From Tubulanus polymorphus (Eukaryota; Nemertea; Palaeonemertea; Tubulaniformes; Tubulanidae), in NCBI RefSeq assembly GCF_964204645.1, contig NC_134025.1, positions 23,466,001 to 23,530,000 of the forward strand: a DNA stretch of 64,000 bases. The letters run 5' to 3'. Made by a program: the position numbers and the translations under genes. Under the pieces are notes generated by a model, which did not search any database, was not told the origin of the DNA, and saw only the letters and a program-made list of their open reading frames with translations. Shown in pieces: positions 1 through 13,907 of the stretch (within the stretch, counting starts at the first letter, position 1; every line of letters begins with the position of its first letter).

Positions 1-210
1 TTGAGGTCAAAAGATTTCTTATCTTAGACAGTACCTCCGCGGAAAATTAATCCAATGTCCTTGTTTCTTACGTGTTTTCATTTGTAAATGTCCTTTTGAT
101 AAAAGGATTTCCGATCGCCATCGCTTGATGTTCTAATATATTTTTGTTGTCGTTTCATTTTATCACCTCCCCTCGGTTGTGTCATTCGACGTCAATCTTC
201 GGAAATGATA

Positions 211-3200
211 GAAAAACCTCAGAAATCTGTGGATGAACTGAACGACGATGAAAAGGTGGCCGAAGGCGGCTTACCGAAATTGGGCGAAGTCACCCAGATG
301 GAAGTGATTATCAAAGAAAGCATGGAATTTAAGGTAACCTTTGATATTTGTCGATCGTTTGATGGTCTTGATGAGACAATTTATACTATCTGCCATAAAA
401 ATAATGCACTTTCTTGCTTGTTTTATGGGTCAATTAGCCGTGTGCCTGGTCTGTAGAAATCTTGAATGTTACTGAATATTATCCATTAAGCACTTTGTGT
501 CACTTAAAATGACATAATTCCCCGTCTATCCAGCACTGAAAATGTTCGGGATGATATTTGAGTCGTTTGGCTTTCATGTCATTGCCGGTCTGTGATTATT
601 ACTTTGAGCATCAGCCAGCGGGTACAAGTTGAATTCACGCTAGTTTCCGGATATGTTACCCCATGTTTTCTCTATCGTATCATTGTAGAGTACTGTTGAT
701 AAGTTGCTGAAAAAAGCTAACCTCTCGCTGGTTGTTGGAACAAGCTCTTGGAGGGAGCAGTTTATCGATGCTATAACTGTTAGCGCTGGTAAGTTAAAAC
801 TACATTCACCAGGTTTATTCCACACTCCTGGAAAATTCACATATTAATTTTGCTTATTTATACAAACATGTATATATATATTATATGTATATACAAATAT
901 GAATACATATTCTCTATTATTTTTAAAGTTCATGTCAGAAACTCAAGACACCCTATATTTATTGTTGATGCAATACCACATGTATTTCGAGAAATGTTTT
1001 AGCTTTCTTATCTTATGAACGTTCTTCTCACAGAAGGTTATGAGATCTTGAGCTAAAATAGTGGTATTTAAGTGCCTTGCATGTTATCGACATTTCATAT
1101 GTATTATGTACCCAATTCTTACGTATAAGCTTTAGCGTTAAGTGCTGTTAGTCAAAAAGAAAATACAACGATTCAAAGAAAAAATACAACGATTAATATA
1201 AATCTAAAAAAAATCATGAATTCGGTCTACCCCATTTGGCATATATATTCTGGAAACCATAATTTGCTATATATTCAATACTTGATGAATTTTTGGTGGA
1301 TTGTATAGAAGTGCGAGGCACACCCAAATGTAGAATTGATCTATTTTTTTAGATTCGTATTTTTATGTATTTGTTTTTGCTCTGTACAGTTTTGATCTAT
1401 ACTCCTATTGTATGTTTCTGTATACTAGGAGGTGATGATGAAGACGAGGATGGTGAAGAGAAGCTGCCGTCTTGCCTCGACTATGTCATGCACTTTTTAA
1501 CAATTTTCTGGAAGGTGCTCTTCGCAAGCGTTGCTCCGACGGGTAAATCAAAATTCAAAAACAAATATTAATGATAATAGTTTTATTTCCATCTTATATC
1601 TTACAAAATTAGTTAAAGAATTCATAGAGTTTATATGAGGGCCTGTACTTAAAATCATTAAGGCACTGTGTCCACCTGCTTCATGTGCAAAGTGCAATAC
1701 AATTAGAGTAGAATCATATAATTAATAATACTACTAATAAATGATAACAATTAATTACAATTTTAATTGCAATGGATAGTGATAAATAAAAATAGTTATA
1801 ATGATAGTTATAATAGTAATATAAAAAAGGTTAATAATAAATAGTCAATGATAATAACTTTACTAATAATTTACAACAAAAATGATAACGGTACTAATAA
1901 CTAATGACAATAATAGTTATTATTATGGTACTAATAATTGATAATAATGGTATTAATGATTCGTTGTAATGATGAGAATGGCATTTAGTTTTAACTTAAT
2001 TGAGTTAATTAATAACGTCACTGCAGAATTGTACTTTGTAATTTTACTATTCCTATTTGTTGTAATCAATGACTTTTAAGAGGTTGAATTTCTATTGTTT
2101 TGGGCAATTGCTCATAATATTACGATACTGAATAAGAGAAATGACCATTTTGGTTTTTATTGCAGATGTTTGGGGAGGATGGGCCTGCTTCTCGATGGCT
2201 ATCATTTGGATAGGTATTTTAACAGCATTCATTGGTGATTTGGCAAGCGCATTCGGTTGTACTGTTGGCCTTAAAGATGCTGTGACTGCTATTTCGTTCG
2301 TTGCCTTGGGAACTAGTGTTCCAGGTAAGTACTTGATGAAGTTAATAAGAGCTAATTTTGCTTTTCAGTAGGAAAATATTTTTAAAGAATAACTTTCATA
2401 AAATTTTAACATACGTTCATACCATGTATGGTTAGAGGAAAAGTGAGAATGAGACAAAAATATCTACCAAATTTTAGATTTGAGATTTGTTAATCATGGA
2501 CACAGGAAAAAATGTTTAAATGATTCAAATATTTAATCCAATATTATTTGCTAGGAACATGTTATTCAAGTACCTGAGAAAAACATGAGGTGATCTTTTG
2601 TACCCTGATATTGCCCATCGGTGATATGAGTCTAGTCATTTCTTTGAAGAATTAGTCCTTCATTCGGAGGCCATGATCTGATACTAAGAGTGCTCTGTGT
2701 ATTTGAGCATGAACTCTGAAATCAGTTAGAATTCATGGCACGATCTTAAGCGACATCTCTGTTATTTTGGAGTGAAATCATTCTGTATGTATCTGACATC
2801 GCTTTGTCATCTGATTATGTAACTAATTGTTTCAGATACGTTCGCTAGTAAAGTTGCGGCAGTGAATGATCAATACGCTGATTCCTCGATCGGAAACGTT
2901 ACCGGAAGCAACGGCGTGAACGTATTCTTGGGCATCGGTATTGCGTGGCTGGTGGCGACGATCGTGCATGCGGCGCGAGGAACAACATTCAAGGTGAAAA
3001 AAGGCTCGTTAGGTTTTTCCGTCACGATTTTCTGTATATTCGCGTTCCTCGCCATCATCATTCTCGTAATACGACGTCATAAGTCAATCGGCGGCGAACT
3101 CGGCGGTAGCAAAAGAGCAAAGATCATTACTGCATGTGTGCTAACATCATTTTGGCTTACGTATTTGTTATTATCGTCGTTCGAATCGTACAAGCTTATA

Positions 3201-3212
3201 AAAGGATTCTAA
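211..3212 (+). CDS. Na+/Ca2+ exchanger (NCX/SLC8 family), 3' part of gene
   Basis: Plasma-membrane antiporter that normally moves Na+ in and Ca2+ out. Five exons are visible: about 211-333, 689-788, 1429-1542, 2166-2324 and 2836-3212, with matching phases. The start of the first one is uncertain, with possible acceptors at 211 or 222. Upstream exons (first membrane half and most of the Calx-beta domains) lie outside the window. The parts seen are the end of the cytoplasmic loop (EVIIKESMEFK, then STVDKLLKKANLSLVVGTSS), an acidic stretch followed by EEKLPSC, the membrane region with GDLASAFGCTVGLKDA and GTSVPDTFASK, and the second alpha repeat GNVTGSNGVNVFLGIG. The protein ends in the IKGF tail typical of NCX. 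It is a single invertebrate-type NCX, so no vertebrate paralogue number is assigned. The family call is very secure. Confidence 0.95.
1735..1975. repeat. AAT/ATGATA-rich low-complexity tract in NCX intron
   Basis: About 240 bp built from degenerate repeats of aataatga, ctaataat and gataata units, with almost no C or G. It lies between the exons ending at 1542 and starting at 2166. It looks like an old, decayed microsatellite and shows no coding or splice features. Confidence 0.8.
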
Positions 3213-6200
3213 TTAACGAAACTGGTGTTGTGAACAGTGTTACTTCTTGTGAGTTGTTGTCGTGCTAACATACCGCCCATTGGACTGGCTGCATGAAAGC
3301 TACTGACTCGTGTATGTGTATGACGTACATCCCATCCGTATACGTGTACATTTGTAACCTATGATCGAAACAGGTCCAAATATTAGTCTGAGTATGGGAT
3401 TGTAAGTGAGGTCAGAAAAGATGGCAGAAAGAAGAAGGAAGCTGCGAGGTTGATGCACACTCAATGAAGTTCATTGAACGGAGTTTGGTGAGAACGGCTG
3501 CCTCAAAAAGTGACGCGCATGGATTATAGTGTGAAGATTTTAGCCTCAACCTTTTTTTGACATTTTTCATATGATATTTTCTTTCCCTCATTGCAAATTT
3601 TCTGTCTTGAGAAAACAGTTCTACATGTATTAGATTAGATTGGGAATACAGTGAAACCTCCCAACACTTCATGTCATTTATATTAATACCATATTGGAAT
3701 TTCTTGGGTATAGTTAATCATACTATTCAGGCTATTAAGCTCTCTTCATATAAAATGTTTGTTAAATCAAACAAAAAAAGATCACCTCAATGTGTGTTAA
3801 GCATTCATTATTTGTATCTATAAATGATGCGGTTAACAATATACGCTTGTAATCACTGGCTATCATGATTAACCCATTCTTAAAAGATGCAGAGAAATTG
3901 AATATAGGACTACCAGTAAGATTATGCCACTTGATCGTAATTCTGTGGACATGACGAATAACCATGACGTGATAATACCGTTATTCATTCAAACATCATA
4001 TTTGTGGCATTGTTATGCTTACAGTTTTCCTTTTGGATTTTAAACTCACTTGAAAGGGGATCCTAAATCATAATGAAATTGGCCAGAAATACTGTGAGAG
4101 CTGATAAGCGTCTAAGAACGTCGATATCGTTGGTCTCAAGACTTTATGGTCTAGAAATGATGTTATAGTATCCCTGTATTCATCATCTATTTTTTTTTTT
4201 GTGTCGAATCATACGATCTTTGATGTGGAGCAGATGTATTAGAAATGATCAGTATCATCACTACAATTTGATGTGACACCTTTTTGTAAATATGCGATTG
4301 CGTACTAATGTACAGAAATTCAATATACTTTACATTATGTGTTAGCATCTACGTACGTCATATCGTTTCGCTGAAACTGGCATGCACAAATATTTCTCGA
4401 GTTTGATTAAATTTGGGAAACCAAAAAGTATCCACCAACGATTTTCAGTGTATGATATTGTTTAAAAAATTATTCGAAATGAATTATGATATGGCTAGAC
4501 CGAAGCTTTGAGTCATAGTTTTGTTGTGGCTTATGTGACGGAGCCACGTTCATGTGCCTGAAAAATCATTGTTGATAACAAATGTATATTCTCTGTGATC
4601 TTTTTATCTGTTGCCAGATATTTTATTCATTCGTGCAGTTCTTTGATTGTTCCGCGTGAATCGTTAATATGCTGACATCTGTGGATAATTTTCAGTATGA
4701 ATTTTTCAAATACTGGTACACTTGTGATTATGGTGAAGTATGCCATCAACTCGGAATCAAAGACATGATATTTCAAGTATTTTTGAATTTGGTGAATCAT
4801 CGGTACATAAGCGAGGAAAAGAATTATGCAATTTTCCATTTTGCTGTTGAAGTAGTATTGTTGAAGCCATATGTTATTCACTTGATGTCACAGGACATCG
4901 TAATGTCGAGCACAGGTGGCTAACTGAAGTAAAAAGTCACAGTTGATTGCCATTTGATGGACAAAATGATGCGTGTGAATGGTACGCCTGATGTCGGTGA
5001 ATAACATCTATAGAAGAGGAGTTTGTGCTGAAACATAATGTAACTGATGAGCAAATCAAAATATATATCTTTATTTTGACCACTTAGTTGATTGGTAGTA
5101 ATTTTATGGCATTATGCCACTGCTATAACCACTTTCTTCAACAATATTTCTGATCCTGCTTTTACTGATACATAACTTATCTGTGAATTCAATTTTGTTT
5201 GATCTCGGTAGAGTAGGTATGCGTTTTGTATGTATGTAAATATAGGAAGGGTGCTTCATTTTTTCAAGACTGCAAAATATCCGCTGTTTAATACTTTTAA
5301 TCTAAATTTTGTTTTGCCATTTTTAACTGCTGTCTATTAAAAAGAATTTGTAGTGATATTTTTACGTAGGTAAGTGACGAAAACATTCGTCCCAGATTAT
5401 ATGTTGAATAGTCTGTCTAGTCATTTTTCTTGTGTATACATATATTTTTGGAGTCTACATAATCGGTAGAAGTTGACGGAAATGTTTAATTCGGTTAACA
5501 TATTGTCACAGGTTTTTGTTACGATTATCGGATTAGAATCTCAGAAATGACAACAAATAGTAATTGTAGACGAATGCAAATAAAGGCATGTACCAGTACA
5601 CATGTATTAATCTAGTCATGAAAAAAAACTAGTGAAACGATTTTCGTCATTTCACGGGTCACTTTTCAAGATGATATTCACTGTAGGTAGCCTAATTGGG
5701 AATTTTTCACACTATATAATTACGTATACTTACATATGATATATACATTATTTTTTCTCTTATGGATCTCTAAAATCGGATCTTAAAAAAAGGTGTACAC
5801 TTAATAAATGAAACATATTATATAAAAAAACGTATTCTATACGCAGAAAGTAAAATCTTATAACTGTTATTATGAGGTGATTTACATCCCCGAGCATATA
5901 TAAAAAGACTACCATATGAAAATCGTATAGAAAATGATTCTGTTGAACATTGAATGAATGGAGCCAATATTTAGATGATGGGATGAGCTTGTTTCCGTGA
6001 CCAAAAATTTAAAAACTCCAAACCTTGAAAAAACGGGTTTTTGGCTGCAAGCTTTGAGGGTTTTTGCTTCAATCTCGGCACAATTTAGATGCATAACCAA
6101 TTAGCAATGCTTTGATTTCATTGGAAGTACCCCACTGCATGATTTATCAAGGACTCAAAAATTGATGATAAGTGTCGATACTCCCTACTTCATTGGAGAT

Positions 6201-8863
6201 TGGAGATATTGCAATCAATTTATTATTAATGAAAAAAGTAATAAGGTGTACTATGTTCTCGCGATTAAACTAAACCGCGTGATTATTTTGTCGCAAGCAT
6301 GACGTTATAATCATTTATCATTCATCAACTGGTTCGTGGTATGGTACCTAATTCATCATCGCTGTGTAAATTTTTCTGTTTTGTAAATTATATGATTTCA
6401 TTTCGTGTCGATCGATACTACAATATTGACGGCAGTGAATAATGCATACAGCTGGAGGTGCTCATCAATGACTCAATTGCTATTTAACGATATACATATG
6501 AATATGGAATGAAACTTGCCCGCCTCTCATACAAAATCGTACGATATTGTAATTAAAAAAACCTATAACAACACATACCTATGTGCATTACACATTATTT
6601 ATTTATTATACCATGGACTTAAAGAGTCCATGATTATACCATTACTACATGTGCGTGTGCGTGTGTGTGTGCGCGTGTGTTATCTTCAAACAGTTTGGAT
6701 ATTTTTCGATGGCATATTTCATGATCTAACTTGAACTGAGGGTTATTGTCCAGATATATCAATATACTAAATACATAGTCATAATAGCGTATTAATGGTT
6801 TTCTTGTGTTGTGTGTTATCTGTGTATTGTTACAACAAAAAAAAATGCTGGAAGGGCTGTATAACCAACTTCACTTAAACAGCACCGGTAGAAATTGCCG
6901 TCATTACTACCTGAACTGATTTCATCATACATTGAGTACCTGAGGTGATGAATCCTGAACATAGTGCCTGACTTCTATTGTAATAATGAGACATGAAAGT
7001 AACAAGGGATAAGTAAAGTAATAAATGTAAGTTTTCTAGTTGATGAAAAGAAGTTTTGGTGATAACTACATAAAGCTTTTAGTTGACGGCAGTAGTGTGT
7101 GTAGTTATATGACACAGTTACGATTGAAGGATCGTTTAAGTCCTTGATATTTTAGTATTAATCTTTCACCCGGTTTTAAAACAGTATGATACAGTGGAAC
7201 CTTTGTTGTCAAAAAAGATACTCAGTATTGAAATAGAAAAAAAATGCGATAACAGATATGTTTGATTTCAGAATCTCTGTAGCTGTATAGATGAATAAAT
7301 GACAATAAAGACTCCACTTTGTCTGCAATCAGGGGACTGTACCTCATGCAGGATGTAATTGTATCGATAATTCCTGGGGGCCAGTAGTTGTAATAAGAAT
7401 CATGTAAGAAGCAATGTTTTGAAACAAGTAGAAAATCCCTCTATAAATCCAGAAAAAAGCAATGTTATTCATTGTGGGATTTTCATCATTACATGGAAAT
7501 AGTGTATAATCTTGACCAGTAATGTTTCCAAGTATTAATCGCTTCTATGTCTGGTTTGTTGTTGATGAAATTAATTAACTGAATTTCGTTTGAAGTTAGG
7601 GAGAAGTTAAAAGCAAATTGATGTAAAAAGATCACAAAACTTAAGTTCATACTACAACACGTCGAAAAGGAAATCTTTTTGTATTGCAGTAAAATACAAA
7701 AGCAAGCTGCATTTTGTTACATGCTAAGTAATGTATACAAAAAGTTTATGTGTAGTTAGAAATCATCTTTAACTATGGATTTGTACCTGTCTGATGATGT
7801 TATCTCTTCAGCTGTCTCTATAAATGAACTGAAATCATTCTTTGTTGTTTTCGATGTTGCATGAAGAAAAGTAGTAATAACTAAACAAAGAGAGACAAAT
7901 ATTCTACGCATCTGATTACATCTCCACTCTATATAAAAAATTTACCCACGTGTAGTTTTGCGTACATAGCTAAATATTTTGTACAGTCCATCATAAGAAT
8001 TTTGAACAAATGTTTTGAGTGATTGAATTAAGTGGAACTTCTGCTGAAAGTTTTAAACGGTGGACTGTTTTTCATTGTATATATACATATATATTTCCAA
8101 AAATTGTGAAATCGCCCTTCCCTTTTTAAGTATTTAGAACCCCAATTTGTAGCTAGAGCTTAGAAATTTGAAGAACTTTTGTTTGATTTGTTTGAACCGA
8201 AATATGAAGATACCCTTATTTTCTGCCCATTCTGTAGTGTTTGTACCTTGGTTGTTAACACCCCATGTATATCTTGTGATTTTCCGGAATATGTCATCAG
8301 AAATAAATCAAATTTTAAAATAATGTCACAAATGTTGCTTATTTCTGTCATTTTGGTCTTATTCGATGTTGTATGCTGTTCCATTGTTCAAGGCAACAGC
8401 GCTCCAACTCGCCAGTCAATAAATATTCATCAATGCTATTGTCGGGTCAGTTTCTCCACTGAGTAGGCACTCTATCTGAAGTATAATCTCACTGATTCTT
8501 CATTGGCTCTACACAATTTCATTTATTTGTCGACCATAAGAACGTATATTAGGAATAACTCTGTTCTTAGGATTTTTACTCACACACTCAATTTATTCAA
8601 ATCAAATCAAGAATTTACAAAGTTCATCTGATTTACTGCAACCAAGAAACAGTTATTGACAATTCACATGGTGCATTAAGTACACATACAGTAGCATGGT
8701 CTAAATGCAAACACTCGACAAGCAGATGTCCTATTGTTACTAGATTGATTTTCTTGGATGAGTATCTAGAAAGTGGCAAATACTCCCAAGTCATTACAAG
8801 GAAATAATTCCAGTGTATTCCATTGTTTTCCAATTAATTACCAGTATCGATCAGGACTGAAGT
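3213..8863. other. Long gene-free stretch: NCX and DPH6 3' regions
   Basis: No open reading frame here shows a recognisable protein or a run of spliceable exons on either strand. It probably holds the NCX 3' UTR on the left, intergenic DNA, and the DPH6 3' UTR on the right. A short GT/GC-alternating microsatellite lies at about 6650-6680. Fragments resembling transposon ends (acagtgaaacctc-like) occur near 3650 and 7190. Overlapping ORFs on both strands at 4627-4923 and 8160-8466 look like chance. Confidence 0.6.
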
Positions 8864-11800
8864 TCAAGTGCATACGCATAGCACCTGGGAACTAGAGTAG
8901 AAACACTGAATTGGTACTAACGTCAGTATTGGCATCTCTGGGCTTGGCAGACTAGCATTTAGCTCTTGAATACCTGCAATGGAGATAAACAAATTGTCAC
9001 AGCCTTTCAAGCGTGTGAAACAAACAATGCGCACTAAATGTTCTGAAATTGTTGCACCAGGTCCAAGTCATGCAATATTATTACTTCATAATATATAAGG
9101 CCGTGTTTGTCGAATGTGATGAACACAAACTAACATAAATGTAAAGATCTCCATGTGATAAGGTCGGTACGATAGAATAGAGTCCAAGCTGGAGGTAATC
9201 TGTATTCATGCAGGTAATCAATTATCAACGATTGAAGAATAGATTTGACATCTACATCGGAGACAGCAACACCTTTCAGAGAACTGGCTGAAAAGGAGAA
9301 TTAAGTTTAATGGAGGGCTGATATGTTACTGACAGTGACAAAATGATCACTCATATTACATAAAGGCTCTTTTGAACACATCTTTCGACTACCAGTACCT
9401 GGTACCTTGAGTTACTTTTACAGACCTATTAGCATATAGCAAAACTATGGAATTCATTCCCTACTCCCTACACTTACATGTACTTATTTTAACATGCATT
9501 GCACCAGTTACTTCATCTCGATAGTGAATTTTGATATCACCAGTCAGATCGCCAATTTTCATTTCATTTTGGATCCCTTAAAAAGCAAGGAAACTCCCTA
9601 TATCATAAAATATATGTACATATACATACCACAATTTGTGACCTCCATATCAGATGGCCTACAAGGTTTCCTAACCTCTCCTTACCTGTGTAGCTTTCAT
9701 CACTAGGGTCAGCATACACTTGCCACTCAACTGATGCGCATTTAGGTAAGCTCGACACTACTACAACTTCTATAAGGGGCTTGATGTTATGCTAATAGGT
9801 AAATAAAATTGTAACATTTGATACTTGAAATATATTCAGAAAATGTAGTAAATGCAATAGAAACTATATACATGTGAATAAGCATACTGGTAAGTCAGGG
9901 CAATGTTTGAATTTGAATAATAAGTAAAACAATTGAGAGGATTCTGCAGGACGAGGGAACTCCATTCAATCATTTCAATCAAAACCGTGTTTTTCTCACA
10001 GTGTTTTTGTGCAATTGTGATGAATAACAAATATTGAGAACCAGACAGATACACTCATTACAGCTAAAAAAGAACGCCATCGTTATGCATATAGAAATCA
10101 GTCATTGCTGTCAATAATAAACATCATAAAGCCATCAATCATCTATACGTCAACGCAGAGGCGTAAAACAAATATGAGTTTCAAGGATCGAAAGTTGATC
10201 TCGTTGTACAGTTATAAATTGGTACGTAGGCCTAGTCTGAAAAATAATTCAACTCGACTGATCAAATTTTACTGGTCATTTCCCCTTTGTGGAATATGTT
10301 TTTTGCATACTGACCGGTAATCAAGGTCACATTTGGTGAATGCAGTATGAAACAAATATTACTTATAACCATATTTAACATACCTGCGTATTTTCAATAG
10401 CCCGCTTCCATTCGCTCATAGCTTTTAGAATATACGACCACCTCGTCACGTAACAAACAGCTGACACGATTGAGTTTAGATTCGTTCGAGGACACACAGC
10501 GCGCAGCACTCGTTTCACGTGTCGTAGGGAAAGTCGTGATTCAGCGATCAAACCTCCGGGTATAACGCACAGATTAGCAGGACGTAATGCAATCTGACCA
10601 GCCACAAATACTCGGTCATTAATCTGAAATTCACAGAAGACAAAGTTGAAGGTTTTACTGTACAGAGGAGGTTTTTAAAAAGTTTGGAGTGGTACAGATT
10701 AATCGAATTAGACAATATTGAATGTATGTCACATCATGCAAATTAAACATTTTTTAACTACGGTAGATATTATACCAGACCCTGTTCCACAGTTGTGAGT
10801 TAGAGTAAACTCTGAGTTAAAGTTAGTTCATTTTCAATGAGTTAACTCAGAGTAAAATCTTAACTCTGAACTGTGGAACTGGACCCAGGTTATGCGTTGT
10901 TGGGTTTCATAGATAATTCGTAGAACTATAGTTTATCTGTTTTATCCATACATTACTTAATCAGTACTAAAAACATACGGATAAACTGAGGTGTTAACTA
11001 GGCCTGGTAGAATTTACCTTCACTGCTTGACTGTATGGGCCAATATTAGCCGGTGCCCAGTGGGATAGTCCTTGTACATGAAGAGTTTTTCGTTCATTAC
11101 ATTTACAGGCAAAACAATCAACTTGTAAGAGGAAAGGATCTGGTAGGTTTACCTCAACACAAACTCTACAAAATAACCAGTATAGTCCTCAATAACAATA
11201 CATTTTTTTAAATGTCAAAGTTTGAAGTTATTCTGTTTATCCCAGTAGTCGACTGTTATCTACCTTGCCGGTGGATTCAGGTCAAAAAATTTCTTATAAG
11301 CGAGGTTTATGTATTTGAAATCATTCATATCCTGAACGAACAAGTGAAGCACCACAATATCTGACATCAGGAATTCACGCGCACAGAGCACACTACGTAA
11401 TCTCTCCATTACCGAATACGTCATATCTTCAACAGATTCGTGCATCTGTTTCAGTCCGTACAATCCAGATACATAGAAAGCGCCGCTATCACTGGAAGAT
11501 GTGTCCATAACACATACTGGGTTAGAATCTGATAACAATTTCATATCCAACTGTTCCGGTAGATTGAGCAAATTGTTTACGCTTTTATCATCATCACAAT
11601 CCAAAGCTGTTCCGTCGAAATCGTCGAGTTTGAGTTCTTTGATTAAATCGGAATCTCGTTTCATTGGTAAATCTTCGACACGCTGTAACTGTGACTGAGA
11701 AATATCCTAGAAAATCAATAGGACGGAACAATATACAGTAGACTCTTCTTTGGCTAGGTAGGCTTGGATGCGGGTAGACAAGGTGGCCACTTTCCATCTA

Positions 11801-13721
11801 TTTACAAATTTCTCTGAATTTTTTTCTAGATTTTTCTGATTCTCAAAAGTTTTCCAGGTTTTCCAGGTCAGATTGATGTAAAATCAACCACAATGAGTAG
11901 TTCGTTAAAAGAGCAAATTCATGATCATGAAAGAGGAGTCTACAATGAAGCAATTATTCCGCACTTACCAAACCAATTTTATCAATAAGCTCCACTTGTC
12001 TGAGGTTCATGTAACCAACTGGGCTCATTACATCATCACATTCGATATGTCGTTCATCTTTTATACTGTTAAGCGTAATAATAAGTACAAAGAGAATAAT
12101 CAGTACAATCACAGTTTCAGCACTAGATCGAGAAGATTAAAAAAAATATCATACTACATCACTGGCTTACACTTTTAATCTTTTGTTGAAAAGTGGACAA
12201 TCTAAGGTAAATGTTTCATATTCACCTCCTTCACCACAAACATTTAAACCAAACTTTTCTTTCTGGTTTGAATGCAAAAAAAGAAAAAAGTTCTATCAAT
12301 ATTATGAAGCACTTAGAAACTGAATCTGAATACCAGTTAGAAAATGATTTGCTTACCATCTCGAGAAATTCTGAATAGGCATTTTCCAATGTCCTTCCAA
12401 GGAACCTAGAAGGCACGAGACCTTAAATCATAGAAATATGAATATTTGAACATGTACAACCGGATAAGAAGAAAACGATTTATCAGATTCTCAAACTAAA
12501 ACTCAACACCAACAATACCAGAACCCCAGGTAATTATATGTCCCCTGAAAGAGTTTGAAATATCTTAACCAATATTTACTCAAAATTGCAATGTTTCTTT
12601 ATTTACCCCATGAAGCTACCTTAATGATGATAGCATCGATTCCACATTTGATCATTTCATACAACAGCTCGGATTGATCTCTTCGCCACAAATATGCGAG
12701 TGGCGTCAAACCCAGACGATAACAGCTAGATACAAAATGAAAACCAAGAGAATCTTTACTACAGATATTTCACAATTGAAATGTACAATCGTGAATACAA
12801 AGGTGTTAATGAAACATACACATTTTCGACTCTGACGCGTTGATAGTCTGATAGAATAGCACCGACCGATACTGCGTCTATATTCTCTTTTTCCTGAAAT
12901 ATTGAAATAAATTAGTGCAACTACTGAGAAATACAGTGATTCTAGTAGTGAATCCATGTAGTGAATCAAGACTTCCCCCGAATGACTAATGATTGTTTTT
13001 GTTCACCTTCATCTCACTGAGAAGAGCATAAAGATCTTCTACTTCATCTTCATCATTTTTCTGATAGTCGGTTCCAATTGATACAGATGAACCTTTGATT
13101 TGTCGCCTGTAAAGAGGTACACTCATTGCCTCGGCGTACAGTTCAATTGCCTGGTGTCCAACTGTTTGGAACATATAGCTATCAAGTTCATCTGCAAATG
13201 AATAGTTAATGCACCAGCTTTTGAAGAGAGGCACAGTGGTCGCATGGTTTTAAGCCGCCGGTCATAATCGTCTCGTAAAACCAGGGTTCATGGGTTAAAA
13301 TCCTGGTGGTGACAAGAGTTTCTTGGTCGAAGGTTCTTCTCTGGTCTCTCCCCAATTGGGTAAAAGAAACATCAAACTTGGTAATAATGCCCTACGTGGT
13401 ACTCAGTGGGTTGAGGGTATTAAAAACAGCTTTTGATTGAACGTAATCAAACAATTCTCCAGGATAAATACCTTTACTTTCAGGATGTAAATTTCCTAGG
13501 GCAATGATTTCGTGACCATGAGCAACACACTGCATCATATTGTAACAACTATCTTTGCCTCCACTGAAAATATTATTAGATATGCCATCTGTTTGTTCTG
13601 GGAATGGTTTCGTGCGGTAGTTAGTACGACCACAACATCGATATTCCGCACCAATTTCAGTAAATCTATACTTTAAAGCGGAGTAAAATTCAGCATACCT
13701 GATAAGCGCAGCAACCCGCAT
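8864..13721 (-). CDS. DPH6: Diphthine--ammonia ligase DPH6 (ATP-PPase plus two RidA-like domains)
   Basis: Catalyses the last step of diphthamide synthesis, the ATP-dependent amidation of diphthine on elongation factor 2, in the cytosol. Fourteen exons on the minus strand: 13699-13721, 13472-13563, 13007-13191, 12820-12893, 12607-12725, 12357-12421, 12171-12262, 11969-12065, 11264-11706, 11018-11165, 10384-10623, 9686-9791, 9135-9287, 8864-8973. The phases join to a 648-residue frame. The N-terminus MRVAALISGGKDSCYNMM carries the PP-loop SGGKDS, split by intron 1. ELDSYMFQTVGHQAIELYAE, VGAILSDYQRVRVEN and GEGGEYETFTLDC are DPH6 hallmarks. The C-terminal half (about residues 290-640) contains two YjgF/RidA-type units; the second begins SHWAPANIGPYSQAV. 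Human DPH6 is about 267 aa and lacks them, whereas yeast-type DPH6 has them. The last junction uses a weaker GTTAGT donor. The start is fixed by the conserved MRVAALI. Confidence 0.95.
10775..10890. repeat. Imperfect fold-back (MITE-like) element in DPH6 intron
   Basis: Two arms of roughly 50 bp pair imperfectly. The left arm contains ttccacagttgtgagttaga and the right arm ctctgaactgtggaactgg, with an AT-rich centre near 10835. It sits in the intron between the exons at 10384-10623 and 11018-11165. The compact hairpin without coding capacity suggests a miniature inverted-repeat element. Confidence 0.65.
11770..11885. repeat. Fragment of a dispersed 'ttttccaggt' repeat
   Basis: It runs from gacaaggtggccactttcc to ttttccaggttttccaggtc, inside the DPH6 intron between 11706 and 11969. 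A clearly related but longer copy lies at 55859-56150, which supports a dispersed repeat rather than unique intron sequence. Confidence 0.55.
13245..13440 (+). repeat. Possible tRNA-derived SINE relic in DPH6 intron 2
   Basis: The stretch starts with an A-box-like tggtcgcatggttt and is followed about 45 bp later by ggttcatgggttaaaatcc, a degenerate B box. It continues with unrelated sequence, ending before the exon at 13472. The T-loop is too long for a working tRNA. A SINE origin is an inference from the box spacing. Confidence 0.35.
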
Positions 13722-13907
13722 CGTGAAGTCCCTTTATCGCGCGATTCAAGAAATCATGAAAGGTGTGAATAAGGAAAATCGGTTCGGAAAATGATCAGAG
13801 CAAAAAAATTGAAAAACGCTTCCCGCTCCACATAAATATTCAATTCAATCGTATCTTTATTTAAAATCCGAATCCAGATTTTACGCTTAACCAACACGAA
13901 CGATAAA
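13722..13907. promoter_or_regulatory. Shared DPH6/pinin divergent promoter region
   Basis: Only 186 bp separate the DPH6 start codon (minus strand, 13721) from the pinin start codon (plus strand, 13908). Both 5' UTRs and both core promoters must fit here or overlap unless an upstream non-coding exon exists. No TATA box is obvious. Such short head-to-head pairs usually act as bidirectional promoters for housekeeping genes. Confidence 0.7.

Noticed and set aside
4627-4923. Two overlapping 84-codon ORFs on opposite strands
   Set aside because: They mirror each other in AT-rich DNA, lack splice support and look like no known protein; best explained as chance.
8160-8466. 95-codon plus-strand ORF with a hydrophobic stretch
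   Set aside because: Its opposite-strand twin is equally open, it has no family similarity, and it lies in the presumed 3' UTR region of DPH6.
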